Positions 6,004-6,589 of a stretch of DNA of 6,589 nucleotides are shown here, piece by piece. Every line of letters begins with the position of its first letter. The stretch's first letter is position 1. The notes under the pieces were generated by a model. It ran no database searches and had not been told where the DNA came from. It saw only the letters and a program-made list of their open reading frames with translations. Source of the stretch: Bdellovibrionales bacterium (lineage in GTDB: Bacteria > Bdellovibrionota > Bdellovibrionia > Bdellovibrionales > UBA1609). Made by a program: the position numbers and the translations under genes. The stretch spans positions 1-6,589 of the forward strand of contig JANQSX010000066.1 in NCBI GenBank assembly GCA_028279085.1, given 5' to 3'.

Positions 6004-6020
6004 AAAAACTTATGTAATAT
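5992..6020 (+). promoter_or_regulatory. Predicted sigma-70 type promoter for the GAF-domain gene
   Basis: TTGGCA (5992-5997) matches five of six -35 consensus bases, and TAATAT (6015-6020) matches four of six -10 bases, with an ideal 17-base spacer ending in TG. This would give a leader of about 50 bases before the TTG start at 6078. Confidence 0.45.
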
Positions 6021-6062
6021 ATTAATTATGAATATTAAATCAGTATTATTCTGACTGGAAAC

Positions 6063-6067
6063 AGGAG
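6063..6067 (+). promoter_or_regulatory. Ribosome binding site deciding a TTG start
   Basis: A perfect AGGAG lies ten bases before TTG at 6078-6080. No ATG occurs in that frame near the beginning of the predicted protein (the first internal Met is at about residue 82), so TTG is the best start. Confidence 0.65.
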
Positions 6068-6077
6068 TGTATATATT

Positions 6078-6589
6078 TTGTCTCTTAAGGAACAACAAAA
6101 TTTGGATCGGCAAATTCGAGAAATAAATCATTCTTTAAGATTTTGTGATAAATTGTTTACCACTTCCTCCATAGAGAGTTTTTTATCTCTTCTTTATAAA
6201 GAAACCAGTCGTCGGTTTAAGATTAAAAGTCTGGTTTTCCATTGGCATTCAGGACATTTTGGTCCTCTGCAATATGTTTGTCATTCTAAAGGGATTTATA
6301 AAAGTTCTGCTTATTATTCTATGAAGGGTGAGGGTGCAAAACAAGGTATAAGAATAAAAGATAAAGAGGACAGTCAATATCTAGCTAACTCTCTGGGGCG
6401 TCCCGTTCAAAATATTTTAAGTATTCCTATTCGTACTAGCCAGTATGGTGTGGATAGTTTTATTTATATTTTTGTGGAATTTTTCGCAAAAAATCCCGAA
6501 AAGTTACTTTCCTTTTATAGATCGTTTTTAACATTTATAACCGGGTGTTTGGATCGACTGTTAATGCAGGATCATCTTAAAACGGCTCA
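6078..6589 (+). CDS. Probable GAF-domain signalling protein, N-terminal part only
   Basis: The frame gives 170 residues from the TTG and is still open at the window edge. Residues 1-28 are an N-terminal amphipathic helix. Residues about 30-135 look like a GAF-type sensor domain: a helix 'IESFLSLLYKETSRRF', a strand 'IKSLVFHWHS', a variable middle, then 'NILSIPIRT' resembling the common 'L.VPI' strand and 'FIYIFVEFF'. Residues about 140-167 form a closing helix that would lead into an output domain. No signal peptide or membrane segment is seen, so it is likely cytoplasmic. The output (histidine kinase, GGDEF, sigma-54 activator or other) lies outside the window. The GAF call is by overall pattern and no ligand-binding residues can be named. 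A predicted promoter with upstream direct repeats suggests it begins a separate transcript. Confidence 0.7.
   Translation, partial: MSLKEQQNLDRQIREINHSLRFCDKLFTTSSIESFLSLLYKETSRRFKIKSLVFHWHSGHFGPLQYVCHSKGIYKSSAYYSMKGEGAKQGIRIKDKEDSQYLANSLGRPVQNILSIPIRTSQYGVDSFIYIFVEFFAKNPEKLLSFYRSFLTFITGCLDRLLMQDHLKTA

Overview
This is an AT-rich bacterial window that mostly carries chromosomal housekeeping genes. Its core is a pair of divergent gene sets that make chorismate and turn it into menaquinone (vitamin K2). menF and menD are read rightward. A DAHP synthase (aroF type) and the menaquinone methyltransferase menG/ubiE are read leftward, followed by dprA. Using menaquinone while having a UbiE-type methylase, a DprA and a type I-beta DAHP synthase fits many Gram-negative or deep-branching bacteria. 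I cannot place the organism from this sequence. A Bdellovibrio-like or other menaquinone-using proteobacterium-like lineage is only a guess.

Layout: (1) 1-826, minus, dprA, whose 3' end lies beyond the left edge. (2) 827-995, a 169-base gap holding a 77-bp nested palindromic repeat of the type that encodes 'SGLDPESR'-like peptides, plus a small hairpin before dprA. (3) 996-1718, minus, menG/ubiE. (4) 1651-2505, minus, aroF-type DAHP synthase, overlapping the menG start by 68 bases. (5) 2506-2662, the divergent control region, with a 14-bp inverted repeat on the aroF side and a TTGACA box plus a small palindrome on the menF side. (6) 2663-3748, plus, menF. (7) 3757-5430, plus, menD, almost touching menF. 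(8) 5590-5931, plus, a 113-residue helical protein resembling FlgN-type chaperones in general character only. (9) 6078 to the right edge, plus, the N-terminal part of a probable GAF-domain signalling protein with a TTG start. No gap between genes exceeds 170 bases.

How the genes fit together: DAHP synthase starts the shikimate pathway that yields chorismate. MenF isomerises chorismate to isochorismate, and MenD condenses isochorismate with 2-oxoglutarate. MenG performs the last step, methylating demethylmenaquinone. The window therefore holds the entry step, the two committed early steps and the final step around a single control region. menH, menC, menE, menB and menA are not present. The DAHP synthase has no regulatory domain, which would suit a constitutive supply of chorismate.

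I see no defence system, CRISPR array, prophage or insertion sequence. The most interesting signal is the 77-bp repeat: its two arms differ mainly by paired substitutions that keep each small hairpin intact.
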